Source: an uncultured Bacteroidia bacterium
GTDB taxonomy: Bacteria > Bacteroidota > Bacteroidia > Bacteroidales > F082
Reading direction: 5' to 3'
NCBI GenBank assembly: GCA_902774365.1
Contig: CACYHX010000023.1
Coordinates: 1 to 49,456 of the forward strand
DNA: 49,456 nucleotides
Shown here: positions 33,686 through 41,714 of the stretch, in pieces
Numbering within the stretch: the first letter of the stretch is position 1
How the letters are laid out: each line of letters starts with the position of its first letter
The notes under the pieces: generated by a model
Database searches by the model: none
Told to the model about the DNA's origin: nothing
What the model saw: only the letters and a program-made list of their open reading frames with translations
Made by a program: the position numbers and the translations under genes

Positions 33686-35887
33686 TTATTGTTCTCTCAC
33701 CACCACGTTCTTGACTTCCCAAGCAGCGCAATGGTCTTCTGTGCTGGTGTATTTGAACGCAATCGTCACATTCTGGCCAGCATAGGCAGTTAAATCAGCC
33801 GAAGCATTCACGAAAGCCCAATTAGAATTAAAGTCAGGCCATGCACTGATATTAAGCTCCGTCCATGTGGCTGTGGTGACATCACCTGCATAGTCAGTAG
33901 AGACCAGCACAAAGAAATATCCCTGAGGGTCAGCAAAATTGGCAGCATGGTCAAATGTCAGTGTTGCAGAATTTACCCCAGACAAATCAATCATAGGTGA
34001 TACGAGCCAACTCTCAGCAGCATTGGCATGTTGATAGAAGCCATTCGCCTTCATGCACGAATAGTTTGAAACATGTGTCCATACGTATGACAATCCGCTA
34101 GGCAACGAGACATCCTTAATATCAAATTCTCCTTGACCATTCGCGAAGGTCTCGGAGAAGATGCCTTCACCTGGAGTCGGAGGCTCGGGAGGCGTAGGCG
34201 TGTCACCACCTTCCAAGACGAAGTCGGCCTCGGTGCCGCCGCTGTCGCGGAGACCTGCCTGACCGAAATAGGCACGAAGCTTACCGTTCACAGCCAAGCG
34301 CTTGCCCAGATTGCCCGGGTTGTCCACCAGGTTGACCTGAGTACGGAGCGGCTTGCCCGAAGGCAGGTTGACGATAATGCACTGCGTGACTTCATTGCAG
34401 GTGGGGTCATCGGCGATAAGGACGTTGGTGGTCAAGTCGAAAGGCTCAGCCCAGTTGACGTCGGCATTTGAAGAGACGCTAGTCGGGCCATTCTTCACGG
34501 CACCGACGATGTAGCCTTGCACCCAACCCACGACGCCGTTGCCTTGCTGGCTGATACCAGCGGCCACGTTATACGGGTCGTCAGCGGTGCCGCTGCCTTC
34601 GCCCTCGCCCGGTGTGGGAGGCGTGGGGACGTCGCCGGCTTCACCTTGAACGATGGAGATGCTCTGCACCTCGAAGGTACGTGAAGCGCTGGCCGATGAC
34701 ACGAACTTGATGGCCACAGTCACCGTCTGTCCGAGGAACTCGTCAAGGCTGGCTTCGACTTCCTGGAAGTTCCAACCGTTAGTGTTGGGATAAGTCACCG
34801 AGAGTTCCGTCCAAGTGGCTTGGGTGGGGTCGGTGCCATATTCGTAGTTACTGGAGACCTGCATGGTCACGTCGTTGTTCGACGGGCCACTATACTGGGC
34901 GGCATAACTCACGATGGCCTTGACATGGTCGACGTCGGTGAGTTTGACAGGCGAAGAGATCAGCCAGTCTTCGTTTTCATAGTAGAAATGCTGGTCGCCG
35001 ATTTTCTCGTGGCCGGTCATGACAGCCGAGCTGTAGTCGATCTTCCAGAATTGGTCGTCACCCAAGACGCTATAGGTCATATAGCTACCGAATGCCGTCG
35101 AGAACAGCTGCGTGTAAGGCAGACTCTGCTCGTCGCCAGGGTTGCCGCCATGGCCACCCGGGTCGATGCCGTCAAACTCCAGCTCGTAGTACGAACGGAG
35201 GGTCAGCTGCCAAGTGGTGTTGTACACCGATGCGATGGCGATCAAGTTACCCGTTCCCGTGGGCAGCGGGTTGGAGGCGAAGTTGGCATAGTTGCTCGTG
35301 CGCACCATAGCAGTGTTGCCGAAGGCATCCTGGATGTAATGCTCGCCATAGCCCGAGGAGGGGGCGAAGGTGCCTTCCTGGTCGACGAATGTCACGCCCT
35401 CGAGTTTGATCAACTGGGCCAGGTGCTGACCGCTGTTGACATTGGCAAGGGTCGTCACCGCAGGCTCGATGGGGCGGTTGTTGGCCAAGATGATGATGTG
35501 GCCATCGGGACCAAATTCGCTCAGCTGGGGCAGTCCGTGATACATGTCAAACTTGACGTCCTTCAGGTAAATACGGACGGAGTCGCCGATACGGACACCA
35601 GAGACGGCATTAAGATAAAGCTGAATGGCAGCACCCGTGGCCCTGTCTTGGATGTAAGCGGCCTTGTAGAGGTTGCCCGATTGCTCGTCGGCAGTGACGA
35701 TGCCATACACCGAAGCCGTGTCGAAAATGGTACCCGGCGTCATGGCAACGATCTGGTCGATGGTGTAAACCGTTCCTATCGGCAGGTTCTGGATAGGCGG
35801 TTGTGGGTATTCTTTCTTGCACGAGGCAAACAGCACGCCCATCGCGGCAAGAAGAAGCAAACTGGAGGTTAAAAGTCTGTTTTTCAT
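33686..35887 (-). CDS. DUF5689-type lipoprotein with adhesin-like domains
   Basis: The 733-residue protein has a lipoprotein signal (lipidated Cys in MGVLFASCKKEY). The first part (about 35-230) resembles DUF5689: TASVYGIVTADEQSGNLYKAAYIQDRATGAAIQLYL, read in parts. The middle (about 255-420) and the C-terminus (about 590-733) resemble choice-of-anchor J / cleaved-adhesin domains. Between them (about 435-565) lies an OB-fold-like DUF6359-type stretch: GWVQGYIVGAVKNG, then LAVNGKLRAYFG. It should sit on the outer membrane. It starts 41 bases after the TonB-dependent receptor gene, so the two work together, probably in capturing a substrate. Confidence 0.8.
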   Translation of the reverse strand: MKNRLLTSSLLLLAAMGVLFASCKKEYPQPPIQNLPIGTVYTIDQIVAMTPGTIFDTASVYGIVTADEQSGNLYKAAYIQDRATGAAIQLYLNAVSGVRIGDSVRIYLKDVKFDMYHGLPQLSEFGPDGHIIILANNRPIEPAVTTLANVNSGQHLAQLIKLEGVTFVDQEGTFAPSSGYGEHYIQDAFGNTAMVRTSNYANFASNPLPTGTGNLIAIASVYNTTWQLTLRSYYELEFDGIDPGGHGGNPGDEQSLPYTQLFSTAFGSYMTYSVLGDDQFWKIDYSSAVMTGHEKIGDQHFYYENEDWLISSPVKLTDVDHVKAIVSYAAQYSGPSNNDVTMQVSSNYEYGTDPTQATWTELSVTYPNTNGWNFQEVEASLDEFLGQTVTVAIKFVSSASASRTFEVQSISIVQGEAGDVPTPPTPGEGEGSGTADDPYNVAAGISQQGNGVVGWVQGYIVGAVKNGPTSVSSNADVNWAEPFDLTTNVLIADDPTCNEVTQCIIVNLPSGKPLRTQVNLVDNPGNLGKRLAVNGKLRAYFGQAGLRDSGGTEADFVLEGGDTPTPPEPPTPGEGIFSETFANGQGEFDIKDVSLPSGLSYVWTHVSNYSCMKANGFYQHANAAESWLVSPMIDLSGVNSATLTFDHAANFADPQGYFFVLVSTDYAGDVTTATWTELNISAWPDFNSNWAFVNASADLTAYAGQNVTIAFKYTSTEDHCAAWEVKNVVVREQ

Positions 35888-35928
35888 TGTATTTTGTGTT
35901 TATTGATTTTCAAAATTCATATTCTGCA

Positions 35929-38556
35929 TTACTTCCTAACAGTCAAGCTGATGTAATAATTGAGGCCGTACATATAGGAGTACTTGTCGGGGAACATCTC
36001 GGGGTTGTTGGCGTTGAAACGCAGCTGCTCGTAACCATAGAGGATGGTGCTCTTGTTGTTGAGCAGGTTGTTGACGCTCACGTTCACGAGGAAGTAATAT
36101 CCTTTGTAACGCTTCGAGAAGCCACCGTAGAAGTCGAGCGTGAAGGCCGGCTTCAACGGGGTCTGGCGCAACACATCCTCAATGCGGATGTCGCCCTGGG
36201 CATAGTGCAGCATGCCTTCTTCGGTGTGGTTATAGGGGTTCACGTCGAAGTACATGTTGGCAAGGTAGTTGGCGTTGAGGCTCACCCACCAGTATTTGGG
36301 CGAGTTGTACTTGATACCCAACGAAGCCACCGTCTCGGGACCCGAAGAGACGTGGTAGTCTTTCAGGTAGGCGATGCTGTTCTGGATGTAAGCCGTGGTA
36401 TTGTTGTCGTCATACACTGAGAAGATGGGGTTGTTACGATACACGTGGATGCCATTGGCGGCAGCGGCCTGCATCGTGATGGTCGGGGTGATCTTCCATT
36501 CGGCACCCATCTCCACGCCGAGGCTTCTCTGGTTGATGTCGGTCATGATGAAGTTGACGAACTCGCTGGTGTAGGAGTTCTCGCTCGTGGCGGTGTTGAG
36601 GAACACGTTCTCGCAGTAGAAGCTGCGGTTCCAGATGAGGTTCTGGTAGGTGTAGTAGTAACCCGTCAGGCGCAACTTGAACACAGGTGAGCGGTAGAGG
36701 TAGCTCAAGTCGAAGGCGTTGATGCGCTCGCTCTTGAGCTCGCCTTCCACCACGGTGTGGCGGGTACGCGGCGACACATAGATGTCGCGGAACTGAGGCG
36801 CCTGTAGCATGTAAGCCATATTGGCGACGATGTGGTTACGGCCGTTGATGGCATAGGTCACACCGGCTTTCACACCGGGATCGAAGAAGTTGTGCATCTT
36901 ATCCTTGCCGTAGGAGTTGTCGGCGAAGGAGCCGCTCTGCCACAAGCCTTCACGCCAGATCTGCATAAACTCAGCCTGCACGCCCAAGTAGAGGTCGAAG
37001 TTGCCGACAAGCCAGTCGACTTGGTCCCAGATGCGGCCGTAGTTGCGGTTAGCGTAGTAGTTGTAGCTGATGATGTCGCCAACTTTAGCCACGTGGTTGG
37101 GGTTGAGGAGGTTGGTTTGGCATTCTGAGCTTTCAAGGTTTTCGGCATACTTGTTTATGTCGTAGTAGTAGTCGCCACCGAGGAGGTCGTTGACGCTCTC
37201 ATAATAATGTGTCCTCGAGGCGCTCACGGCAAAGCCGCCCGTCATGATCAAGTTAGGCAAAAATTCATGCTTGAAGTAGGTGGCGTTACCCATCTGATTC
37301 TTGTCATAATGGCGCTCGGCAAGGATGTACTTGGAGGCCTTACCTGTGATGGTGTTGCCTTCCTGTCCGTTGGCGTTATGCACCGTGAAGAGATGGTTGC
37401 GGTTGGCGTTGTAGAGGTTGTCCCAGTCGAGTTGCGTGACGTGCGGGTCGCGGTTTTGCCAAGCCTCAATTTGAGCTTCGATCTCAGCCGTGCTGTGGGC
37501 GTTGGTCATGAAATAGCTCGGCAGGTTCTTGTAGTAGTCGGGACGCGGGTCAGCGGCTTCGCCCCATTCGAGGGCGGTCTGGCTGCCGGGACCGCTGAAG
37601 TAATACACAGAGGTGTAGAACGAGGTCTTCTTATTCGGTTTCCAATCCCATGTGAGGCTGACGAAAGGCTGGTGGTAGGAACTCACACGCGAGTTGCGGA
37701 CGACCTGCTTGCCGTTCTCATCGATGGTTTGGTAGCCCCAGTTGGGGTTGTAGTAGTTGGAGCCTACGAGGTCGAAGATCTCCTGCACCACGGGCGACGA
37801 GCCGCCACGCTGCGAAGGTGCTCCGAACACGGTGAGGTTGAGGCTGTGCTTGTCGTTGATTTTCTTCTCCACCGAGAGGAAGTAGCTGTAAGCATGGTAG
37901 AAGGTGCCTTCCGAATAGCCATTCACAGTGCTATACAGGTTGTTTTTCCACTGGGCATCATGATGTCCAAAGTCGTGGATTCCCGCATAGCGCCAGCTGG
38001 CATTGGCCATGATGTACCAGCCCTTACCCAGCTCGCCCGTGCCGATGGAGGCCATGGCGCGGTGATGGTAGGAACGGTTGCTGAAGGCGTAGCTCAGCGA
38101 GATCTGTTTACGGTACTGCGAGGCACGTGTCGAGTAGGCCGTGAGGCCGCCGAGGCCGCCAAAGCCGGCGTCGGTCTTGCCGAGGCCTTCGACGAGCGTC
38201 GAGTTACGGAAGGCGTCGTTGAGGCCGCCCCAGTTGGAGAAGACAGGACGCCCCGTCTCGGGGTCGTTCATCGAGATGCCGTTGATCATCACCTCGCTGT
38301 ACTTCGAGTCGTTGCCGCGCACGCGGTAGCGCAGCGAGCCGAAGTTGTAGGCCGCAATGCTGTTGAACACGTCGCGCGACGAGTTGAGCAAGGTGGAGGC
38401 GTCGTTGACCGAGGTGGACGACTCCTCAAAGTCGGAATCCATCAGAATCACCGTCGGCACGTCGTGTTGGTCGAGGTTAACCGTGTCGACAGTTTGGGCC
38501 GCAAGCCGCGACACCATCAACACGGGAACCATAATTAGGAATAGGAATTTCTTCAT
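35929..38556 (-). CDS. TonB-dependent outer-membrane receptor
   Basis: The 875-residue protein has a signal peptide (KFLFLIMVPVLMVSRLAAQ) and a plug domain: NSIAAYNFGSLRYRVRG, then VMINGISMNDPETGRPVF and GFGGLGGLTAYSTRAS (about 70-150). A long beta-barrel follows, ending YMYGLNYYISLTVRK with the usual terminal aromatic strand. No N-terminal carboxypeptidase-regulatory domain is present and there is no SusD gene beside it, unlike a normal Sus pair. The lipoprotein at 33686 probably takes the partner role. The substrate is not evident from the receptor. It is divergent from the nuclease-like gene. Confidence 0.9.
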   Translation of the reverse strand: MKKFLFLIMVPVLMVSRLAAQTVDTVNLDQHDVPTVILMDSDFEESSTSVNDASTLLNSSRDVFNSIAAYNFGSLRYRVRGNDSKYSEVMINGISMNDPETGRPVFSNWGGLNDAFRNSTLVEGLGKTDAGFGGLGGLTAYSTRASQYRKQISLSYAFSNRSYHHRAMASIGTGELGKGWYIMANASWRYAGIHDFGHHDAQWKNNLYSTVNGYSEGTFYHAYSYFLSVEKKINDKHSLNLTVFGAPSQRGGSSPVVQEIFDLVGSNYYNPNWGYQTIDENGKQVVRNSRVSSYHQPFVSLTWDWKPNKKTSFYTSVYYFSGPGSQTALEWGEAADPRPDYYKNLPSYFMTNAHSTAEIEAQIEAWQNRDPHVTQLDWDNLYNANRNHLFTVHNANGQEGNTITGKASKYILAERHYDKNQMGNATYFKHEFLPNLIMTGGFAVSASRTHYYESVNDLLGGDYYYDINKYAENLESSECQTNLLNPNHVAKVGDIISYNYYANRNYGRIWDQVDWLVGNFDLYLGVQAEFMQIWREGLWQSGSFADNSYGKDKMHNFFDPGVKAGVTYAINGRNHIVANMAYMLQAPQFRDIYVSPRTRHTVVEGELKSERINAFDLSYLYRSPVFKLRLTGYYYTYQNLIWNRSFYCENVFLNTATSENSYTSEFVNFIMTDINQRSLGVEMGAEWKITPTITMQAAAANGIHVYRNNPIFSVYDDNNTTAYIQNSIAYLKDYHVSSGPETVASLGIKYNSPKYWWVSLNANYLANMYFDVNPYNHTEEGMLHYAQGDIRIEDVLRQTPLKPAFTLDFYGGFSKRYKGYYFLVNVSVNNLLNNKSTILYGYEQLRFNANNPEMFPDKYSYMYGLNYYISLTVRK

Positions 38557-38600
38557 ATTTAAAGTGTTATGATTTTACTTTTGGCATTACATTAAACGGG

Positions 38601-38657
38601 CAAATGTAGGAATTTTTCGTTTGTGACCATCTATTAATGGATTATTTTTTACCTTTG
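38601..38657. promoter_or_regulatory. Divergent promoters of receptor and nuclease-like gene
   Basis: Minus strand: TACATTTG (38608-38601), about 38 bases of leader before the receptor ATG. Plus strand: TACCTTTG (38650-38657), about 16 bases of leader before the ATG at 38679. No standard -33 element is clear on either strand. Confidence 0.5.
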
Positions 38658-38678
38658 CCGCCTAAACTTTGGCAAACG

Positions 38679-39725
38679 ATGAAAAATCATTTCCTTTTTA
38701 TACTGGCAGTTTTGGCCTTTGGTCTCGGCATAAACCACGTCTCCGCCCAGGAGCAGCAAGCCTATAAGGTCGGCCTCGTGGGTTTCTATAACCTCGAGAA
38801 CCTCTTCGACACCATCAACGACCCGAACAAAGACGACGAGGAGTTCCTGCCTCAGGGCGGCAACCAATGGAACACCGAGAAATACCTCGCCAAACTCCAC
38901 AACATGGCCTACGCCATCTCCACCATCGGCACCGACTGGTCGCCCGACGGCGTGGCCGTCCTCGGCGTGTCAGAGATCGAGAACCGCACGGTGCTGGAAG
39001 ACCTCGTGCGCCAACCCGAGATTAAGGACCGTAACTATCAGATCGTGCACTACGAGTCGCCCGACCGCCGTGGCGTCGACGTGGGACTGCTCTACAACCC
39101 CAAGTATTTCAAGCCGACAAACAGCAAGTCGTACCGTACCGTCGTCCCCGACCAGCCCGACTTCATCACCCGCGACCAACTGGTGGTCTCAGGTTTGTTT
39201 GACGGCGAGATGATGCACTTCATCGTCATGCACTGGCCTTCGCGCTATGGTGGTGAGAAACGTTCGTTGCCCGGCCGTGTGGCCGCCGCCACCTTGTGCC
39301 GCCACATCGCAGACAGCATCCTCAACCAAGACGCCAACGCCAAAATCATCATGATGGGCGACTACAACGACTACCCCGACAACAAAAGCGTGACGAAACA
39401 CCTGCGCGCCACGGGCGACATGAGCAACCTGGGCGAAGGCGAGTTCTTCAACCCCATGTACGAGTTGCACAAGAAAGGCATCGGCACCAACTACTACAAC
39501 GACGTGCCTGGCGTGCTTGACCAGACCATCATCACCCCTGGCCTGCTGCCCACCGACTACAGCACCTACCAGTTCAAGAACGCCAAGGTCCACAACAAGG
39601 AGTTCCTCAAGCAGCACGGCGGCCGCTACAACGGCTATCCCTTCCGCACCTTCGGCAGCGGCGTCTGGATGGGTGGCTATAGCGACCACTTCCCCGTTTA
39701 CGTGATACTATTGAAAAAAGCGTAA
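38679..39725 (+). CDS. Secreted endonuclease/exonuclease/phosphatase-fold protein
   Basis: The 348-residue protein has a signal peptide (MKNHFLFILAVLAFGLGINHVSAQ) and the DNase I-like fold: VGFYNLENLFDTIND (about 31-45), VLGVSEIENR (catalytic Glu), HWPSRYGGEKRSLPGR, MMGDYNDYPD and the end SDHFPVYV. These give the Glu, Asp-x-Asn and Asp-His active-site set. It should cut phosphodiester or phosphate-ester bonds outside the cytoplasm. I chose the ATG at 38679 because it begins the signal peptide and follows the -7 box; a start at 38637 would precede the box. It is divergent from the receptor/lipoprotein genes. Confidence 0.88.
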   Translation: MKNHFLFILAVLAFGLGINHVSAQEQQAYKVGLVGFYNLENLFDTINDPNKDDEEFLPQGGNQWNTEKYLAKLHNMAYAISTIGTDWSPDGVAVLGVSEIENRTVLEDLVRQPEIKDRNYQIVHYESPDRRGVDVGLLYNPKYFKPTNSKSYRTVVPDQPDFITRDQLVVSGLFDGEMMHFIVMHWPSRYGGEKRSLPGRVAAATLCRHIADSILNQDANAKIIMMGDYNDYPDNKSVTKHLRATGDMSNLGEGEFFNPMYELHKKGIGTNYYNDVPGVLDQTIITPGLLPTDYSTYQFKNAKVHNKEFLKQHGGRYNGYPFRTFGSGVWMGGYSDHFPVYVILLKKA

Positions 39726-39736
39726 GACCATTTGAG

Positions 39737-39825
39737 ATTCCCCTTCGGGGAATGGAGTGAGTTTCCTAAATAGTTATTGCGGCGGCTTTAAGTATCTACA
39801 ATTCGTAGAATCTACAAGCCGCCGC
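39737..39825. terminator. Two hairpins after the nuclease-like gene
   Basis: ATTCCCC-TTC-GGGGAAT (39737-39753) is followed by GCGGCGGCTT / AAGCCGCCGC (39779-39788 and 39816-39825). The latter lies between convergent genes. T runs are short, so strong termination is not certain. Confidence 0.65.
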
Positions 39826-39865
39826 TTATTAATTTGACCTTTCACTTCATTTCCTTTGGAAATCT

Positions 39866-39975
39866 CTATTCCTTCACCCACTTCCCCGTCTCGACCAAGG
39901 TCCCTGAGCCTGGGGTCCCTGAGCCCGTCGAAGGGCCACCTGTCGTAAGCACGGCAGCACGTATACCGAAAAAAG
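39866..39975 (-). pseudogene. Orphan T9SS C-terminal tail, out of frame
   Basis: Directly after the stop of the T9SS gene at 39976, in another frame, the minus strand reads GVTFFGIRAAVLTTGG, then PSTGSGT twice in part, and ends LVETGKWVKE-stop at 39866. This matches the end of the T9SS protein at 43400 (LAETGKWVKE-stop), also at DNA level. It is a remnant of a related cargo gene or an alternative tail. It has no start of its own. Confidence 0.75.
39898..39937. repeat. Dispersed CCCTTCGAC-type repeat in the orphan tail
   Basis: The core GGTCCCTGAGCCCGTCGAAG (39914 on) is preceded by a partial copy (GGTCCCTGAGCC, 39899-39910). It encodes the GPSTGSGT part of the orphan tail. Confidence 0.85.
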
Positions 39976-41571
39976 TCACTCCTTCACAAACTTCCCCTCA
40001 ATCAGCACTCCATCCTCACCATACACCCGATAAACATACACTCCCGCTTTAAGCCCCGAAACGCCCACAGTAAGCACATTCCCTTTTCCTCTGACAAACC
40101 TATCCAAGCAAGGGCGACCAAGGCCATCCGTAATGCTGATGCGGCAGCCATCAATGGTTCCCACTTCGCTAAGGTCAATGTTCAGAACATCCTTTGCTGG
40201 ATTAGGATATGCCTTGCCATGAATCTCCGTCACAGGCATTTCCTTGACCGAGGTGGGTATGGGGTTCATCTCCTCTCGCGTCAGCCTCATCACTTTGCTG
40301 GCCGCGTATGGCGACAAAGCTTCTCCACCGTCCATGACCAACAAACAATCTCCGTCAGGATAAGGAAGAACAAATTGCGGCCAATACTTATAGTATTCGT
40401 CCTCATCGAAGAAGCGACCGCCAAGGATTTCCATGTCGCGGTCGAAAAGGCACAAGCCTGTCTGCTTGTTATCCCCTGGGTAATACATGGTCATGTAACA
40501 GCCATACATGGTCGTGTCGTTCACCGTGGCCATACTCTTACCAAACCCCGATGGCTCTTCATTTCGCTCCTCCTCGTGTAAAAAGCCTACCTCAAAATGA
40601 TTAACGCGGCCACAATCAAGATTATAGCCATGAAGACCAGGTCCCACAGTCCAACTGAGATCAAGGTCACCGATGGTCAACAGATACTCGTCAATACCTT
40701 GATGCCAAGGATGTCTTGCGCCAAAGAACAGCAGCCTGTCATCCGAAAGGAAATAGTCGGAATACCCACGGTCTCCCAAAGCGTAACTGTCCATGTCAGC
40801 CGCACCAGGAGTACCCAATATATAACGGTAGGCCTTCACGTACTGAAAGTCCTCATCATAGAACGCCGTGCCTATACCGCCACCTGGCCCGTTGCAGAGA
40901 AAGATATAGCCGTTTCCTAACGGATTCTTGAAAATGTTATGGCAGAAAAAGCCATGCAACCGAAACTCGGGATCATTGAGATTGTAGGCTTTAGGCACCA
41001 CATAGCGGCAGGCCAAGGTATCTGCGTTTTCATCAAACCTATACATATAAGGGAACACTCTGTTTGCGCTTTCATAGTATTCACCGCAAGCAATCACCTG
41101 GCCGTTATCGTTAAGCAGACAAGGACAACTTATAAACTCCAAGGAGTTTTTGGTGTAAACCTTGGTCTCAACAATCTCAAGATTGTCATCAAAAATAATA
41201 GTCCAAAGTTCACTTCCACCATAATATGATACGGTGGTGTCTTGTTGCAGAAAGGCTACGGTAAAATAGTTTCCATTGTCCAATTGAACCACGTCTTTCA
41301 TAAACAACCTTTTCGGCAAATCCTCGCACACTCGTCTTTCATAACTCCCATCGGGATGCACCTTGATGAGTTGTGTGTTCCAGTCGCGGCGACGGCCGAA
41401 ACGCCCAATTAAAATGGCATCCTCATTTGCGTCAATCACGCCCGCATCAATGCGTGAATACTGGTTGATGTCATTCTGGTCGCCAAAATCAAACTCCCAT
41501 TGCTGGGCGTGCATAGTGACTCCCGCCATCAGCAGGAGCGCAAGCAGGGTTGTAATTCTTTTTGCTTTCAT
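39976..41571 (-). CDS. T9SS type A surface protein (cassette B cargo)
   Basis: The 531-residue protein has a signal peptide (ITTLLALLLMAGVTMHAQ) and ends in a type A T9SS sorting domain: GKAYPNPAKDVLNIDLSEVG, then LKAGVYVYRVYGEDG and GKFVKE. The body holds repeated strands with Asp/Gly turns of the kind found in beta-propeller-like secreted proteins (ILIGRFGRRRDWNTQLIKV, LSWTVGPGLHGYNLD). No catalytic motif is visible. I chose the ATG at 41571, which gives the signal peptide and lies just after a -7 box in a palindrome; a start at 41622 would precede it. A TPR/HTH regulator gene lies upstream on the same strand. Confidence 0.85.
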   Translation of the reverse strand: MKAKRITTLLALLLMAGVTMHAQQWEFDFGDQNDINQYSRIDAGVIDANEDAILIGRFGRRRDWNTQLIKVHPDGSYERRVCEDLPKRLFMKDVVQLDNGNYFTVAFLQQDTTVSYYGGSELWTIIFDDNLEIVETKVYTKNSLEFISCPCLLNDNGQVIACGEYYESANRVFPYMYRFDENADTLACRYVVPKAYNLNDPEFRLHGFFCHNIFKNPLGNGYIFLCNGPGGGIGTAFYDEDFQYVKAYRYILGTPGAADMDSYALGDRGYSDYFLSDDRLLFFGARHPWHQGIDEYLLTIGDLDLSWTVGPGLHGYNLDCGRVNHFEVGFLHEEERNEEPSGFGKSMATVNDTTMYGCYMTMYYPGDNKQTGLCLFDRDMEILGGRFFDEDEYYKYWPQFVLPYPDGDCLLVMDGGEALSPYAASKVMRLTREEMNPIPTSVKEMPVTEIHGKAYPNPAKDVLNIDLSEVGTIDGCRISITDGLGRPCLDRFVRGKGNVLTVGVSGLKAGVYVYRVYGEDGVLIEGKFVKE

Positions 41572-41576
41572 TATAT

Positions 41577-41714
41577 TATAGTTTTGTTGCAAAACTATAA
41601 CAAAAAAACGCCAAAAAGCCAAGCCCCAAGCCTAAATATAGGATTTTGCGCCTGTTCAAAAACACAACAACTTGAAATACAATGAACTCAAAAATCTGAA
41701 AATATAGGTTTTTG
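41577..41714. promoter_or_regulatory. Promoter and candidate operators of cassette B cargo
   Basis: A perfect palindrome with arms TATAGTTTTG (41577-41586) and CAAAACTATA (41590-41599) contains the minus-strand -7 box TAGTTTTG (41597-41590). Upstream (in the direction of transcription) two copies of a 13-base motif, ATATAGGATTTTG (41636-41648) and ATATAGGTTTTTG (41702-41714), lie 66 bases apart. The second copy abuts the regulator's stop codon. The same arrangement occurs at 44939-45067. Confidence 0.65.

Noticed and set aside
37207-38538. 443-residue open frame on the plus strand
   Set aside because: Antisense of the TonB-dependent receptor, without recognisable motifs.
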